Source of the DNA: Pseudoscleropodium purum
Taxonomy: Eukaryota > Streptophyta > Bryopsida > Hypnales > Brachytheciaceae
Assembly: GCA_963969395.1 (NCBI GenBank)
Contig: OZ017795.1
Coordinates: forward strand, 33,461,063 to 33,525,062
DNA: 64,000 nucleotides
Direction of reading: 5' to 3'
Part shown: positions 26,001-40,413 of the stretch, one piece after another
Position numbering within the stretch: position 1 is the first letter of the stretch
Layout: every line of letters begins with the position of its first letter
Notes under the pieces: model-generated
What the model saw: the letters and a program-made list of their open reading frames with translations, nothing else
Told to the model about the DNA's origin: nothing
Database searches by the model: none
Position numbers and translations under genes: made by a program

Positions 26001-29000
26001 TGTTGATCCAAAAACTTGGGTCTGTGTTGATCCAAAACTTAAATTTGTGTTAGTTTAAAACTTGAAATTTACAAACTAGTTTGTGCATGGACACAAAAAA
26101 TACCCTTCCAAAACTAAACAAACATTTGGAATTGGAGAGTTGTAAGAATTTAAAATAGAAGAGTCAAGTGGTATAGGTGAGCTAGGAAAGTAGAATAGAT
26201 GCAAAAAATAGATGTTGTCCAAATAACAAAACTCTCAAAGCTTTGAAAATTCTTTAAAGTCAATCATTGAAGAGGTAGGAAGAGAGGGCATTTAAAGCTC
26301 ATTAAAACTAGCAACAAGAGAAGAATTGAGTAGTGCAATTTAGAATTGAAGAGTTTGGGTGGAATTTGTGGAATTAGCGAAATGATGAAGATTAGATGGA
26401 AATCTTGAAGAGTTAATTTAGACCATAAAACCTTTGGATGGAATAACAATTGACCAATATAGGATAGAAGTTCAAAGGTCAATTATTAGTTAGAAGTTGG
26501 AAATCAATTATTTCATTTCAAACCAAGTCAACCTTGAAAATAAACAAATAATTGAAGTGGAATAGTATTTAAAAGGGAAAGGAAAAGAAAAAAAAAGAAG
26601 AAAGGAGTTAGAAGTATAGGAATTCTAAACTTACATTAAATCCTTATTTTTAAGCGATGAGCATAAATTGTTTAACAAAGCAAGGATGGAAAACAATAGA
26701 GAACTTGAAGGGGAGTTCAAACATCTAAATGATGAAGTGCAATCCAAAGTAAGTTGCTAAATCCCCCACCTATCCTTGAATTGTTTTGATTAACACTTAA
26801 AACATTTAGCCAAACTTCAAGTCCAATTCAGAGGGTCAAGATTAATTTTGTTCAAATTTTATACATTTAAGTTTGTAGGTTAGGATTAGAAGTTTCTAGA
26901 AACATATAACACTTAAAAATTAAAGCTAAAACAACCAAAATATTAAAAAATGAAGTTTAGTTCGTAGAATGGATGAAAATATCTTAAATCATCCAAAGTG
27001 AACAAGATTAGAAAATAAAAGAGTAAAGTAAAACAATCTATCATCATCCTGATTTGTAATCTGGATATCTTCTGTAATGTGTTGATAGTTGTTTGTATTT
27101 TTTACAGAATTATGTGAGCTAATTTAGATACAATTGGAATCATCTTTAATCCAATAAGAACTTGAATTGATATGAATTTTCAAATCCAAAATAGAAAACC
27201 ATTAGTAGGTGGAGGTTATAACCATCTTAAAAAGCTTCAAAATTAGTGACCTACTACCTTAATTCCATTGGATGAGTGTTCTAAAAGCACAAGTGCAACA
27301 TTCTAAAAGTACTTCTTTTATTAGCCGAATCTACAATTTATTTTTACAAATTTTTATCCACAACTAAGTTCACCTAACTCAACATTTATTGAACCACGTT
27401 TTACCAACCTTAAACCATCCTTCATAAATGTGAACTTCGTGTCATTCCTTGACAATTACACCCAATTATTTGCCCAAAGTACATCATTTACTCACTTTAT
27501 AAAAACGGATGGTAAACTGATGGTAATGGGACAAATTTGTAGATTATGGAATTGGATGAATGGCAGAATTGAATTGTTTGATTATAATAGTAAATCAAAA
27601 TCCAAAGTAAAAGTAAAAGTGAATTTGAAAAGTAGATTAGTAGAAATTGATGGATGAAATTTGATGAACCGATTAGTGGTCAAACTTCATTCTTCCATAA
27701 CTATTGCTAAAAAAGGTCGGATTTAGTTGATTTTTATGTTTTTAGAATTGGCATGAAATTGTCTATCATTTAAGATTTTTAAGTTTAGACTAAATTTACT
27801 TTTATCAATAAACTATACTAGCCTAGGTAGTTAACTTGATTGGGAAAAACTTGAATTTTGTTGGGTTTTTTTGTCTATCTTGCATATTTTGCACACTTAG
27901 AACTTTGAAAAAAATTCATTACTTGAAAGGCATAATGAATTGGTGCTAAGCATCTATTAGGATAAATTTCACTAAAAATACAAGAATCTAGTTGTGCTCA
28001 ATTATTTACCAAGGGTGGGTAAATAAGTGCTCACACATGAATACAAACTTTTGTAAATAGCATATGTGTCAATTCTTGCACTTTGTATGTTGAATATACA
28101 AAAATACCACGTTGCAATCCAAATTGGACTTCTTAGACCTTTACAATTTAAATTAAGCCTACATGTATCCACCAATTGTTTAATTTTGTTATTCTACTTT
28201 TGACTCCAATTTCATTCAAAAATTCATTTAAATCTGTTCATTTTTTGATAAAGTCATTACATTTAATGCCAACAAGGAATAATGTGTCAATCCTTTAATA
28301 ATGAGTACTAGTGATTGAATTATGCCCAATTTCTATCAATTTTTTAGATGAATTAAATATACATTATAGGAATTATTTCCAAAATGCACAATTGAGCAAA
28401 GCTTGATACATCCAAGTACAAAAAATACAAAATGTGTTATTCATATATCTTTCAAGTCTTTTGTATCCATCCACTTTGATTTGATGGTTTGATTTATTAA
28501 TGAGTACTTTTAGTCGTTGATATGTAGCTTGGTGGCTATAAGTTAGTTGTCCATTTTGCAAGAGTGATGACTTGTTGCTCTTTGATTACTTTTTGTTTAG
28601 TTAGATTCATTATACTTGCAAAGGTTGTATTATGCATTATGTATATGGTTGATTGGTTGAATGTACTTTATTACATTTATAGTTCTTTCAATGTGCAATT
28701 GTGCATTTATTTTTCTATTCTATTGTATTGAAATCAACATAATTGCTACTAGCATTTCAAATTCCTTTATGGCTCTCTTTTGCTTTGTTTTGAATGTGAA
28801 AATGTGACATTTTGAATTCCAAAGGGGCCACTATTCTTTGTTGTTGTAAAAATCTTGGAGATTGTTGGTGGATTATCTCTTGCACTCACTACAATTAGGA
28901 AATGGAGTCTATGAGATTCATATAGTGAGGAATAATAGGGAATTGAATTTGAAAATAGAGGCTATAGGGAGTCACATGCTCACAACTTATAACTAATCCT

Positions 29001-29300
29001 TCTTTGTTTGTTTGTTAATTTGCTTGCTAACAAAGAAATGCATTTTTTTCATTATCTTTTGTTAATTTTTACTATTTTGATTGCATTCTATGAGTTGTTA
29101 AGTTTTCATTATTCACTTTTTACTTATTTGCGTAAATTATTTTTGTACGTTGTTTGCTGTTATTAGGTTTCTTTGAAGAGTACTAGACCACAACTTTACA
29201 TGCTCATAATGGACTCTTTATTAAAATTCATTGACAACTTTAGAGAACTCAGGTTTAGATTTAGTCGTAAAAACGATGGTTTGAACAAATATTTGTTGGT
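26001..29300. other. AT-rich intergenic region, no gene seen
   Basis: No credible coding region. The segment about 27890-28035 (ending ACCAAGGGTGGGTAAATAAG) resembles 42200-42340, so at least part is a dispersed repeat. Confidence 0.45.
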
Positions 29301-29310
29301 AAACCTTGCA

Positions 29311-29912
29311 ATTCATGCCCGAGGAGATCACTTAGTGTATCTATCACATACTATGTGCGTTAAAGTGATTTTTTGGCCCCCTATATATTTTTTGATAATC
29401 TATAATTTCAACATATAATTTTGAGCTTAGTTTAACAATGACTATAGATTTCTATTGCCAAAAATTCCCAATTCAAATAACATATAAAATGATTTATAGA
29501 AGAAGTTGAAAAATGAATTGAAATGGCATGTTTTTCAACTCAAATATTTATAGAGGTTACATCTAGATGATCATTGCATCATCATTTAAGGAAAATTAAT
29601 TTTCAATAGAAAGTTATTTTTAGCAATTTTTTGTTCATTTTTTTGAAAAAAATTTCTTGTATAAAATAGAAGTGTGAAAGTTATTTTCAGCTCTACAATG
29701 TGTCTTTTTTCTTCAAAAATCTGTAACTAATTATAATTAACAAATAAAAATACCAATAATTCACAATCTAAACTTTCAAAGTAGAGGATTCTCCTCATAT
29801 TTCTTTTCTTTTCTTTTTATTTAAATTTTATGACATAAATTAGGGGGTCAAAAATCTGAACGCATAGTTTCTAATGGACACTCTAAGTGATCTCCCTAGG
29901 AATTCATGTCAT
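29311..29912. mobile_element. MITE-like inverted-repeat element
   Basis: Inverted repeats of roughly 80 bases. The core GGAGATCACTTAG at about 29323 pairs with CTAAGTGATCTCC at about 29883, and further in TTTTTTGGCCCCCTA pairs with TAGGGGGTCAAAAA. The interior is AT-rich and non-coding. Family not recognised. Confidence 0.6.
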
Positions 29913-31051
29913 AGCAATTTTTCTAACCCTTGCATGTGATGTTTGCAATATAGAGGAGGTCACCCACATCTCAGAGAAGCATCTCTTGGACTAACTTTCT
30001 AGATATGCAACTTGCTTATTCTCATTGTCACTCAACAATGAACCAAAGATAAGATGAAAACTAAAAAGGTAGGATGACACAAGGAAATGTAATATGTTTT
30101 CAAAATGGTAACAATCCAAGGACCCAATAACAAGCCAAACACTTGCACCCCACAAAGACCTAGCATCCTAAACTGACACAAATCTAAATTGAAACAAAGC
30201 AAAATGTAACTGAAAAAGAAGATCTTGCTTTCAAATTGCAACTTCATTCTCTCAAATTGTTGCATTCAAATGCTAAAGTAGTTGCATGAACATCCACCAA
30301 CCAAAAAAATTGCAATAACAAATGCAATTCCAAAATCATAAAGATAACGGAAAGCACATAGAAAAAAAATGGAAAAGAAAATATTTGCAAAATGTTGTTC
30401 AATGTTATCTTGCACACAATTAAAATCTTGTTGCATAACAAAAATATGCTCACTGATTTGCTTGTCAAAGTGGCACACGTGAACATGCATCACAATAGGA
30501 TTAAAGAACAAATGATCAATGTTCAAGTCACCACACAACTCACACCTCTATAGTAGTATATCTTTGCACTATAAAGTGATTAAGATAGATGGCTGTAAAA
30601 GTGACCCTTTAAGGGTTGATCTGCCTTCTTCATAGTTTTTTATGATCAAAAATATTTTTAGCTCATTTTTCAGAGAAAGAAAAATGGATGCCAAACGTAA
30701 CACAAGTGGTTTCATATTTTTCGAAGCATATTTGAATTAGTTATGAATTTTCAAAGATTTCTATAGTAGGTACCTATTTGTGACCATAGGTGTCCCAAAA
30801 TTTGTCCCCCGCAACTTCTAAAGTGATTTCTGAACCATGGAGGAAATGATTGGCTTTTGGAATAAAATAAATAATTTTTTCTCGATTCATTCAAGAGCAA
30901 CAATGGTTCATTTAAAGATCAGCTTCCATCCATTTTATAACCACCTATGGGGTGGTTGCAAGGAGAGGGTTGCTTTTATAACCATCTTCCTTAGGTCATT
31001 ATATCTTGGAAAATTGTCTTTGTTGAATGTGGTAGTCCTGTCAATGAGCAA

Positions 31052-31842
31052 CTATACCAACTTATGCTTGCATAATTTTATGGCTTGTATGAAGACGTAT
31101 ATGAATATGTAACAACTTTGAGAAAGCTTGATTAGATAGTGTACTACATTCACAAGAGAAATGAAACCTAACAATGACAAAAACATTTCAATGTTAGCAA
31201 GGAGATCAAAATTGTCATTAGCATTGGCATTCAATTTCTCACAAGTGACAAGGACCTCCCATCATGTCTAGGCCCATCTTGACAAGTATTGATAAATATG
31301 TGGCTCTGATCTGCTACGGTAGACTTTTTATAGAAATTCAATGTGTGTCAATATTGCAAACCATTTTGTTACCCTTAGTTTCCATGAGACTTGCGAGTTT
31401 TTGGAGCTTAGTATGATACTTGTTACTGCAAGAGGAATACAAGTGAATGACTTGGAATAGTCCCTCAAGCCTTGAAACTATTGAGTACTTTGAGACAATA
31501 TCTACCACCAAATTAATTTGGTGTGAAACACAATTGGCTTCCAATGTAAAGAGAGACCATTTCTCCTTGATTTACACTATCAAACGTTTTGGGCCCTTAG
31601 AATATACTAAGTCCATGAGCTTCAAACCAAAAAAGTTTAGAACCAATTTGTTCATACGTCAAACATCCCTCTTTTAACAATGCATGTATAATGACAAAGG
31701 TAAGGTGGTCTGTGGTGTCAACTTCTAATATGCAAGATAAGTGTAGTAGGTGCGGTATCCTTTCCCATTTGTCTATGGCATACACATGAACACTAACCCA
31801 ACAAGTGCTGTCAAGTATTGTGACCTCATCTGCACTAATCAA
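31052..31842 (-). pseudogene. Degenerate hAT transposase (ZNF862/C17orf113-like type)
   Basis: Read on the minus strand, three broken frames in order carry landmarks of this transposase type. At 31842-31597: SADEVTILDSTCWVSVHVY, KWERIPHLLHLS and EQIGSKLFWFEAHG. At 31544-31338: CVSHQINLVV, LEGLFQVIHLYSS and LASLMETKGNKM. At 31234-31052: FDLLANIEMFLSLLGFIS, VVHYLIKLSQS and AIKLCKHKL. Frameshifts and stops separate them. The N-terminal part probably extends towards 32400 but is too decayed to bound. Unrelated in detail to the transposase at 18-21 kb. Confidence 0.7.
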
Positions 31843-32583
31843 GATTCTCTTTTTAGACTAAACAATAGCCTTCAAAGCACTTAAGCTAGACAAGTGCAAA
31901 TGCTTTCTCATCTCCTAGCTTGTAGTTTCTAATCAATGTTTATGAGGCAAATTTTTAACTTTCAAATGCTTGAGCAAATATTACTCCCTCTTGTGGTCAT
32001 ACACAAGACAATGTATTGTAACTAAGAATTTGAAAAAAGGTCAAGAATTGTATTCCTTTCTTTTTCACATTGCCCTCCAAATCGCTTGTCAACATCTCAA
32101 TCAAGTTGTTGCCAAACTTATGGCCTCCACAAATTTTGCAAGCTTCAAGTGCTTACAATCCTTCTTAATGAAAATTCCACCTTTTTTCAAGTGCAGGAGC
32201 AGTACCCCATCTTCTCTACAACTCCACTTCCTTTTGTGTTTCTTAAGATTATTGGCTTTGGGAACCATGACTTTTCTTATCCTTGTGATTGCAATTTAGT
32301 TCTTGCAAATGATACCACTGAGGTCTCCATCAGAATCGAATTCCTCTTCTACCTATGCAAACTTGCAAACCCACTCCTCCTACTATGGCAACATTAAGTA
32401 AGTTGGGGTTGATTTTCTTCTCTTGTGCAGATTGTTGTGAGTTGCTCTTTTCTTCCAATTACTAGTCACATACTACTCATTGTTGTTGGAGACCTCAAGA
32501 GCCGGATCAAGAACCTCCAAAGATGCAACAATATCCTAAGAAGGTAGATTGTGATCTACTAGTTGAAAAAGGGATTGTGGGGT

Positions 32584-33535
32584 TACTACAAGAAACATCA
32601 ACTTGTTTTTATATCACAATTAAAGTAACTCTCTTATCATCCACTATAACTTTTGAATTTTAAACCCAATGCCAAAAATAAAAATAAAAATCTAATTAAC
32701 TTGATTATAAACATAGTTCTTATTCTTTTAGAAATTTTAAAAAATCATTCAATATTTAAATGTCAATTTTGTTAATATGTCACACTTTTGGATTTAGTTT
32801 TTTCTTAAAACTAAATGCTAGTCAAACCAATGATTTTTGGTTGAAATTTTTGTGATATATTCCTATAATAGGTAGACATGTTCCTACCAAAGGACATCTA
32901 AAAAAACATTATTTTATGTCCTCCACGTTTATGCAAAGAGGCCTCCTTGTACATGCACTTGTAAACATTAGAAATGGTTTTGACCTCATTTTTTGGATCA
33001 AATCTCATCATCATCAAGTCTTTTCTAATTTTGAATTTTGAATTTTGTTGAAAATTAATTTTCCTATTTTCTACAAATTAAAATGTCCAAATTGTATTTT
33101 CTAGGTTACATTTTTGGACATAGAATTCTACTAAAGAAAATATATAGTTGTTTTTAAGTATGCATGCAAGGGAGGTCTCTTTGCACAAATGTGGAAGATA
33201 CAAAATAATGCTTTCCTAGATGCCCTTTGGTAGGGACATGTCTACCTACTATAAAAATATATCACATAAATTTCAACCAATCATTATTGATTTGAACTAG
33301 TATTTAGTATAAAAGAACCCTAAATCCAAAATCATGACTCCTTAACAAAATTGATTTTCAAATACAAAAGGATTTCTTAAATTTTTTGAAAAATAAGGAA
33401 TATAATTATAATAAAAAAACTCTAGAAAGACTTTTTTTTATTTTTGGCATTGGATTCATAATTCAAAAGCTATAGCAATGAATACAAACCAATTTTTCAA
33501 AATGCTATGCAAAAGGACTTGTGTTTCTTGCAACA
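32584..33535. mobile_element. CACTA-like foldback element
   Basis: The left end TACTACAAGAAAC matches the plant CACTA terminus (CACTACAAGAAA) closely, and the right end read inward is GTTGCAAGAAACAC. The arms are inverted repeats of about 350-400 bases, with TAGGTAGACATGT-CCTACCAAAGG pairing with CCTTTGGTAGG-ACATGTCTACCTA. Only a short central region separates them. No coding sequence. Confidence 0.6.
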
Positions 33536-33539
33536 ACCT

Positions 33540-34440
33540 TGTGACACGCAATGTCTGCAAAATATGCAACAACCTTACAACCCACGCATCTGCAAAATGT
33601 CACAATGAGCATCCCAACAATAGTAGCAAAAAAATCAAGTGAAACCAAATGTCAACAAAGCAATAGCAAACTTAGTGAAGTAGAACAACATTCATAGACA
33701 AAAGTATAATTAGAAACACAAGTGCAAAATCCTCAAACAAAAGTGATGAAATCCACTACAAGCGCATAATGGTGAAAGCCAAATCTGCCGCCGTTACCAA
33801 ACTGAATTGTGCAAGGTCTTAATTCATGGATCAAAAATTTGGGACCTCAATCGCCTACTTCATCTATTGAGACACCATTTTTGAAGTACAGTGAATGTTG
33901 GAGACACAATATGCCTCCATAATCTTCACAACAAACCAAAAGTGACATTGAAAACAAATGGTAACTTGATTTGTAGAAGATCCCACTTCCAAAAACAAAG
34001 TGAAAGAATCACTCATGGCAAGCATCTCAAGTGCATATTCACTAGAAGGCTAGGATGCAACCACAATGACAAGGTGCGTTCAAGATAAGGAGCTCCACAT
34101 ACACAGAATTTAATGTGAAATTAGAAAAAACATGATAGCAGATACAACTAACAAAGGAGAAGCACAGGGACTAAACCCCAAACCCTACTGCTACTTTGAT
34201 GCTTAGGATGTTGTCACCGTACAAGCATTGAACGGCTCACAATGCGCCAATGCAATCCTCTAGGCTAACTGGGAGCAAATGAATGCTACACTAACCCTAG
34301 ATGAATGTGTACTTTGGCCAACAAAGGAAAAATCTAGTATATACATCTGCTCAAATCTCAATTTCTCAAAGATTTTTCCTAAATAGATTAGTTCCCCATT
34401 TTTTTTCATTTGCATTCTAGCACAAATGAGCCGATTTTAA
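33540..34440. other. Unassigned region, no gene recognised
   Basis: Slightly less AT-rich than its surroundings, with words like GCCGCCGTTACC near 33788. Short open frames have no recognisable motif. It could be a decayed gene fragment, but I cannot name one. Confidence 0.4.
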
Positions 34441-34444
34441 GATC

Positions 34445-34636
34445 ATTGGATTGCAGTCCACCTTCTATAGAGAGACTTTCAAGAGAACTATTTCACAAAG
34501 TTATTACCACCAATACAATACCTTTGAGAGAAAAACACTATAGACTTTCCACACCTAATTGTATTGTCCATCACCAACTTCCTCGAAGAAACCATTTGGC
34601 GAATGCACAAAGAAGGCCCTCTAAGTAGCATGCTAA
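34445..34636 (+). pseudogene. Decayed copy of a PRS exon
   Basis: Matches the PRS exon at 1561-1720 plus a few flanking intron bases: TGCAG/TCCACC at the acceptor, GAGAGACTTTCAAGAGAACT, ACAATACCTTTGAGAGA, then AAGTAGCATGCTAA after the donor. A three-base insertion and many substitutions are present, mostly C-to-T or G-to-A, and the donor GT is now CT. By eye roughly 85% identical over the exon. Only this exon is present here, on the same strand as PRS. Confidence 0.85.
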
Positions 34637-34899
34637 GGATATGTTTCCATAGGCCGTTGTAAGCTTCCAATTCCTCACTTGGGACTTATAGATTTTCTTT
34701 TGTCTTAAATCACAATTTAGAATAGATAAAAGTATACCAAAAGCCATAAAAAGAGTGTAGAACCAAAATAAGGCTGTGACAAGCCCATTATAGTATTTGG
34801 TCTAGTTTTGATTGCATATGTAGAACTCCCCCCAAATTGGCCTAGGAATAGAGAGGAAATCACAAGATAATAGGTTTTGTAGGTTTGAATCACACAGTC

Positions 34900-36900
34900 C
34901 CATAAGGGCTAAATTTCATGATGAATATGGAAATTCATGGCTAAGTCAGTCCGAGGGATCTACAACAAAGCTAATAGGTCGGGTCTTAGAGTTAGGTTTT
35001 GAATTCCCCATTGTAGTAGTGAATTCCCGGTTGTTAGTATGTAGGTGCCACAAACGATAGATGGAGTTGTAGAGGAATCTATTGCTCAAGAATGGTATTC
35101 TATGGTAAATCCCAAGCTAGGAATCTAACAACGAAATTGGTTTTCTAAGATTCCCTTATTTGTAAATTTTTTTTGCATCATTGATAATTCAAGGAGATGG
35201 CCAATTTGGATCTCCACCGACCAAGTGTGCCCAAATGCAAACCAAGCCTACATGCCTCTCATGAGACTCTTTGAGAGGTTTCATGGAAATTTTCAACATC
35301 TTCCAACTTGCAGAAGAACCTCTTCTGGGCGGTCAACCATTCTAACCTCTAATAGGAGTTTTTTGGAAATTACCCAAATTATGGTAAAATCTCACTAAAA
35401 ATTGGACTATTTTTTTATGCTAATAATGCACTCCAACGAATTCTACAACATTCTAATAGCAGCTAATTTCCAATAGTAGTTAGATTCCTTGGGAATTAAT
35501 CATGTGGAGGGGTCTCTACAATGTTGACCGGCACTCCAGGGGCACATGACAGTGAAATGAAGTCAATAAGGAGCCTTTTTTTACTCTCTTGCACCTATAG
35601 GAGACCACAAGCTAGTTACTTTTCTCAAAATAGGAAACCACCAAGAGTTGAAAATTTACCACAACTTGGTTTTAATCTACGCTAGCCTTTGTTGGATTTT
35701 TGGTCTCGGTATGGGTGTTGAAGGAGTCTCAGACTAAAAATGGTGATCTAGAGCCAACAACACAATCTGTTTGGCATTTGGAGTTAATCTTCAAAAGTTA
35801 AGATGTTGGTCCAGCATGTGGTAGATAGTCAAAAGTTTAGAAGTAGGATGAAATTTTTTTGAAGATGAGGATGAAAATTCAAGTTGATAAGGTTATTAGA
35901 AGGAATTTTTTTTTGGGGGGGGGAGTGGTCCTTTGGAAATCTATTTAAGGGCTCTGTCTCCTTCTCTAAAATCACCCCTTTCATTTTGGATAGCTTGGCA
36001 TTTGAAGCCAAGAAACTCTATGGTATTCTCAGAGCATTTTTGGTTCCATTGTTGTTTTATTTCAAGCTCTTTGAAGGTTCTTGGGTGTCCTACCTTGTCT
36101 TGGTGTGCTCTTGCGTATTACATGGTGAAGTTGGAAGTCTTTTATAAACTTATAAGTTACTTGGTGGTTTAGAAGTCTTTTTGGATGTCTTGTACTAACC
36201 CTAAAATAAACCCCCACCATACCTTGGCGATGTTGATTAGGAGGGCCTTTAGTGTGTGAATGGTGTTGTCAAATGAGGAGTTGTACAAATAACCCCCTTT
36301 TTTTATTGGTGTACTTGTGTAGTAACTAACCTTCTTCTAAAGTTTTCCTTGTTGAGTGGACCCTCCTCCGAGACAGTGAAGCTTCAAATCCTCGTGTGTA
36401 TCTTCTTTAAGTACATCCTAGTCCCTTTGTCTAACATCTTTCTTGTTGAGTGACCCTCCTTGGGACGGCAAAGCTTTGAACCCATAGCTAAAACCAAGTC
36501 CTATAGTGTATCTTAAGCAATCTCATACAGCGGAGCCACAAAACCCTAGAGTGTTTCAAAGTCTTATAGTTGGTATTAAATCCAATTTGACAGCAAAGTT
36601 TTGAACCTCCTTTGCACGTAGTTCCAAAGTCTAGTTTCCAAGACATTTTTGGAAAAGTCCAAAGTTTAGCTTCCAAGATTAGTAGTAGGTTTGGAGGAGT
36701 GTTACAACATACTAGTGGTTGTGGTCAAGTTAGTACCCTCTTAATAACTTGGGCTTAGGCCCTTGGACAGCAAAGCTCTAACTTGGCACTAATTTCCCAT
36801 AAAAATCCGATTTTTAATTGATTTAGTGGGTTCCTTTGAAGAAACCCAAGAAGGAGGATTTGAGAAGAAGCCAACTAGTACACCAACCAATATACCAACC
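34900..36900 (+). repeat. Diverged dispersed repeat, copy B
   Basis: Second copy of the repeat described at 24100-26000, in direct orientation, with the same order of landmarks and several small indels. A G-run interrupts it at about 35912-35921. No coding motifs. Confidence 0.55.
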
Positions 36901-37127
36901 AATATACGGCTAGTATATCAACCAGCATATGTTAACATATAGCCAACATACTGGGCCAACAAATAGCCAACATATGCTAGCAGTTTGATTGGTTCTGGAT
37001 AGTAGTTTTGAGCTAGTTCTGGACAGTAATTTGGAATCAATTTTGGACAGGAGTTCAGTTGGTTCCTAGACAACAATTCGAAACTGGCCTTGGACAAGTA
37101 GTTCAAGACTAGTTCTTTTAAAAAACA

Positions 37128-37140
37128 CACACACACACAC

Positions 37141-37224
<84 letters not shown>
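37128..37224. repeat. (CA)n-(CAA)n microsatellite
   Basis: About 8 CA units pass directly into about 27 CAA units. Confidence 0.95.
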
Positions 37225-37229
37225 TAGCT

Positions 37230-39458
37230 AGACTTTAAACCATATTGGGATGATGACCTTTTTTTTGTTGATTTTCAAAGCCAAACTATGACCAAAAAAG
37301 GACCTAGTGAGGAGGAGAAGACATCAAATCAAGGATGAAAACACGAGCACAAAGAGAGGAAGGGATGGGGGAGGAAGAAAGGTAGCACCTCCAAGCATCA
37401 TACTGACACACCAACTTCAATTCCTAAATCACTTTCCTCTACACACAACACCACTTCAAACAATAAAGAGAGGTTAGGGAGGAAGGAGATGATATAGGAG
37501 AGAGGAGGAGAGAGACGATGAATAGTATTCTAGCCATGAAGATTAGGTAGACTTAGGAGGGAATTCTAGGGATCCTTTGTGACCATTGATAATTGGATTA
37601 ATATGACACAAAGTAGGGAGGTATAGAAGAAGGAAGAGGCCCATTAAGGGGCCTTGGAATTTGGATCTATAGTTGTAAGATCCCCATCAATTCACTTGGT
37701 GAATTAGTGTTAGTATAAAAAGAGTTAGGGAGAAAGAAGAAAAAGAAGGAAGGAGAGACATAAGGGTATACCCCCCAACCATTTAGCGTTAAGCTTGGCA
37801 CATATAAAACCCACTCAAAGATTACCATGGAACATGAGGGCGTATATGCATATATGGATGAGGTCATTTCTAATGCCAGTAGTGACAAGGTGAGTATTTA
37901 AACTAGCCCTATCATTGTCCCTAATTAGTCGTGGGTTTTATCCTAGGAAGCCATAATCCACACTTAGCAAGTAAAGAGGAGTGGACATTGTGAACTTAGA
38001 TTTGGTAGATTCTAGATTAGGAAAAGAGCTTTCCGGGAAGGTCATGTAGGAATGAAGTTGACTTGACCACATAGACATTGGTAGGAGCTTGGTTTGTTTT
38101 TATGTGTCACTATAACAAGCATGTTCTAAAGAACATAAAGACCATGATTTTGTTTTGGTAGCTGTAGTTGAAATTGAAGAGGACATAGCAAAAAAATACT
38201 GAAGTAGCAATATAACATGCTAATGTTGCCTACAATGGAGATGTTTAACACAACATAATAGAGGACATGTCTGCATTATTTAAGACATCCTTAGTAGTGC
38301 TGCCATGTTGGCAGTCAGGGCCGTTTTCACTATAGGCAACTCTAGTAAAAAGGGACTGGGGCTAGGTAAAACACTGCCCCCAACTAGAAAATATAAAGGA
38401 AGGGCAATTGTTACCTATAATATTCTAGAATACATGCATGGAGGGATGCAGCAGTAGGGCTTCAATAACATTTTTAGAATCAATGCATATATGTAATTTT
38501 GAAATAGCTTGGACAAGAGAAGAAGACATTGGTAAAGGTGAGGAATGTATTGTTATTTTTGTTTTAAATATAAATTAGTTTCCATAGAGAGCATATGCAA
38601 GGAAAAATAGTTTGTGTTTCTATGAGGCAATAACAGTTGAGGTCTACAAGAGAACATTATTTGTAAACTAGGACCAAAGTTTAAAATCATCAGAATTCAA
38701 ATCACTTCACTAATTGATAGCACTATTAAGTCATATTAAATAGAGACAATGTTTGCAAGTGGTATTGTTCCAATAGTATCATGTCTAATACAAACTCTAC
38801 ATATGAAGTGGCAATTTTTTTAACATGAATGAGTCTAAGAGTTTTTTTTAATACTAAGAGAAGGCTGGTATGGATGAAATTGACCACTTATGTACTTTAA
38901 GAACTGCAAGATGTTGATTTTAGAATATGTAGGGAAATTTTTTATATCTTTTGGAATTGCGCAACATATAGGGAAATACAAGTACGTAGAAAGAAGTTGA
39001 GAATCATTTTGAATACTAAACTTTTAAGAATTTAATTATAAAATTGAAAAATTAATTTGGATTAAATTTCTACCTCATACCTTCATCTATTGAATAATGT
39101 TCAAATGCATAAAAATTTAATGTTTTTGAATTAATTTATTTCTTCTAAGACTCTCAATTGAATTCTATACCATAAAGATTAATAACTCAAAATTTTGTAC
39201 TACACATCTACAGAATTAGCTTTAAAATTACAAATCTTCAAAGTCAAACAAGCTAATCCCACCTTGTGTAGAAAAAATTGTTTTCCCTACAGTGAGCGTG
39301 GATATTTTGCAGAATGAGTACTCATGAATTATTAAATATTATCCATGCATTCACATATTAATTAGGTATGAGGTCCAACATTGCATATGGGAAAAAAAAC
39401 AAATTTTTTTTGGTTAAATTTTAAAGTAAAAGAAATTCTAAAATACTCACTATTTTAA
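37230..39458. other. AT-rich region with a partial TTAA-family relic
   Basis: No credible gene. About 38930-39260 resembles the middle of the TTAA family (AACATATAGGGAAA, GTAGAAAGAAGTTGAGAATCA and AATACTAAACTTTTAAGAAT) and is a decayed internal fragment. Confidence 0.45.
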
Positions 39459-40413
39459 TTAACCTCTAAATGGTTTTGACTATATTTTCACCAAAACTGC
39501 TTCCAAACTACCATTTCTAGTATATGTACCAAAATTTAGAAAAAAAAACACATTTTCGGACACATATAATCATAGGATCTTGTAGTAAACTTGTTTGCAA
39601 ACATGTGGAAAAAATTTCAGAAATTTTCACAATATAGATTGCAAGATATTAGCATTTGAAGTGACAAATTTCTTTTTTTTGGTCATGCGAAAATCCATGC
39701 AGCTGCACTTCAGAAGGTCACATTTGTATGAAAAAATGTCCAAAATGGTTGCAACTCTTTGAATTCATTTTTCAAGTCAAGTTCGCTATGTGCTTGAAAA
39801 ATTTTAGATCATTTGGAATTGTACAACATATAGGAAAAAAATAATAAGTAGAAAAGAGTAGAGAATGATTCAAAATACTAAATTGTTAATAATTGATTTA
39901 TGGAATTGAAAAATGCTAATCCCAATGGTTGTAATGTTGAAATATACAATCTACACCCAATGTTTTTATTTTTTCCAAAAATATTGAAAATTGAGTTAAA
40001 TAAAGGACTTCAAAGTTTGTCTTAGAGTAGAGATTCAATAGCAATTTGCAAACTCCCACAAAACTAAATTCCTCACAACTTTTGACTCATTGATCAAAAT
40101 GGAATGATTCAAAGCTTTTCAAGTATATGTAAACCTAAAGAACCAATTTCAAATTTTAATTTCTTAAAAGAATGATTTTTAAAGAAGTTTTTTTTTGCTA
40201 CCCGGGCTATCCGCCAAGCAATGAAAAGTACATATCATACAATAACTTTTGAACTATGTAGTCAAAAGCTATTAAAACTATTGGACCTTAAAGTTATTCC
40301 TTGGGCACATGTTGTGTTAAAATTTCAGCAAAAAAAATAAAAACTCCATTCGTAGTGAGCTACCCAAAATTTCCATATTGCCAAAAAACACAATTTGGGC
40401 ATTTAAAGGTTAA
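39459..40413 (+). mobile_element. TTAA-family non-autonomous transposon, forward copy
   Basis: Starts TTAACCTCTAAATGG and ends ATTTAAAGGTTAA, decayed versions of the family ends, with TTAA on both sides. About 955 bases and colinear with 8401-9291 and 59177-60049. Confidence 0.75.
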
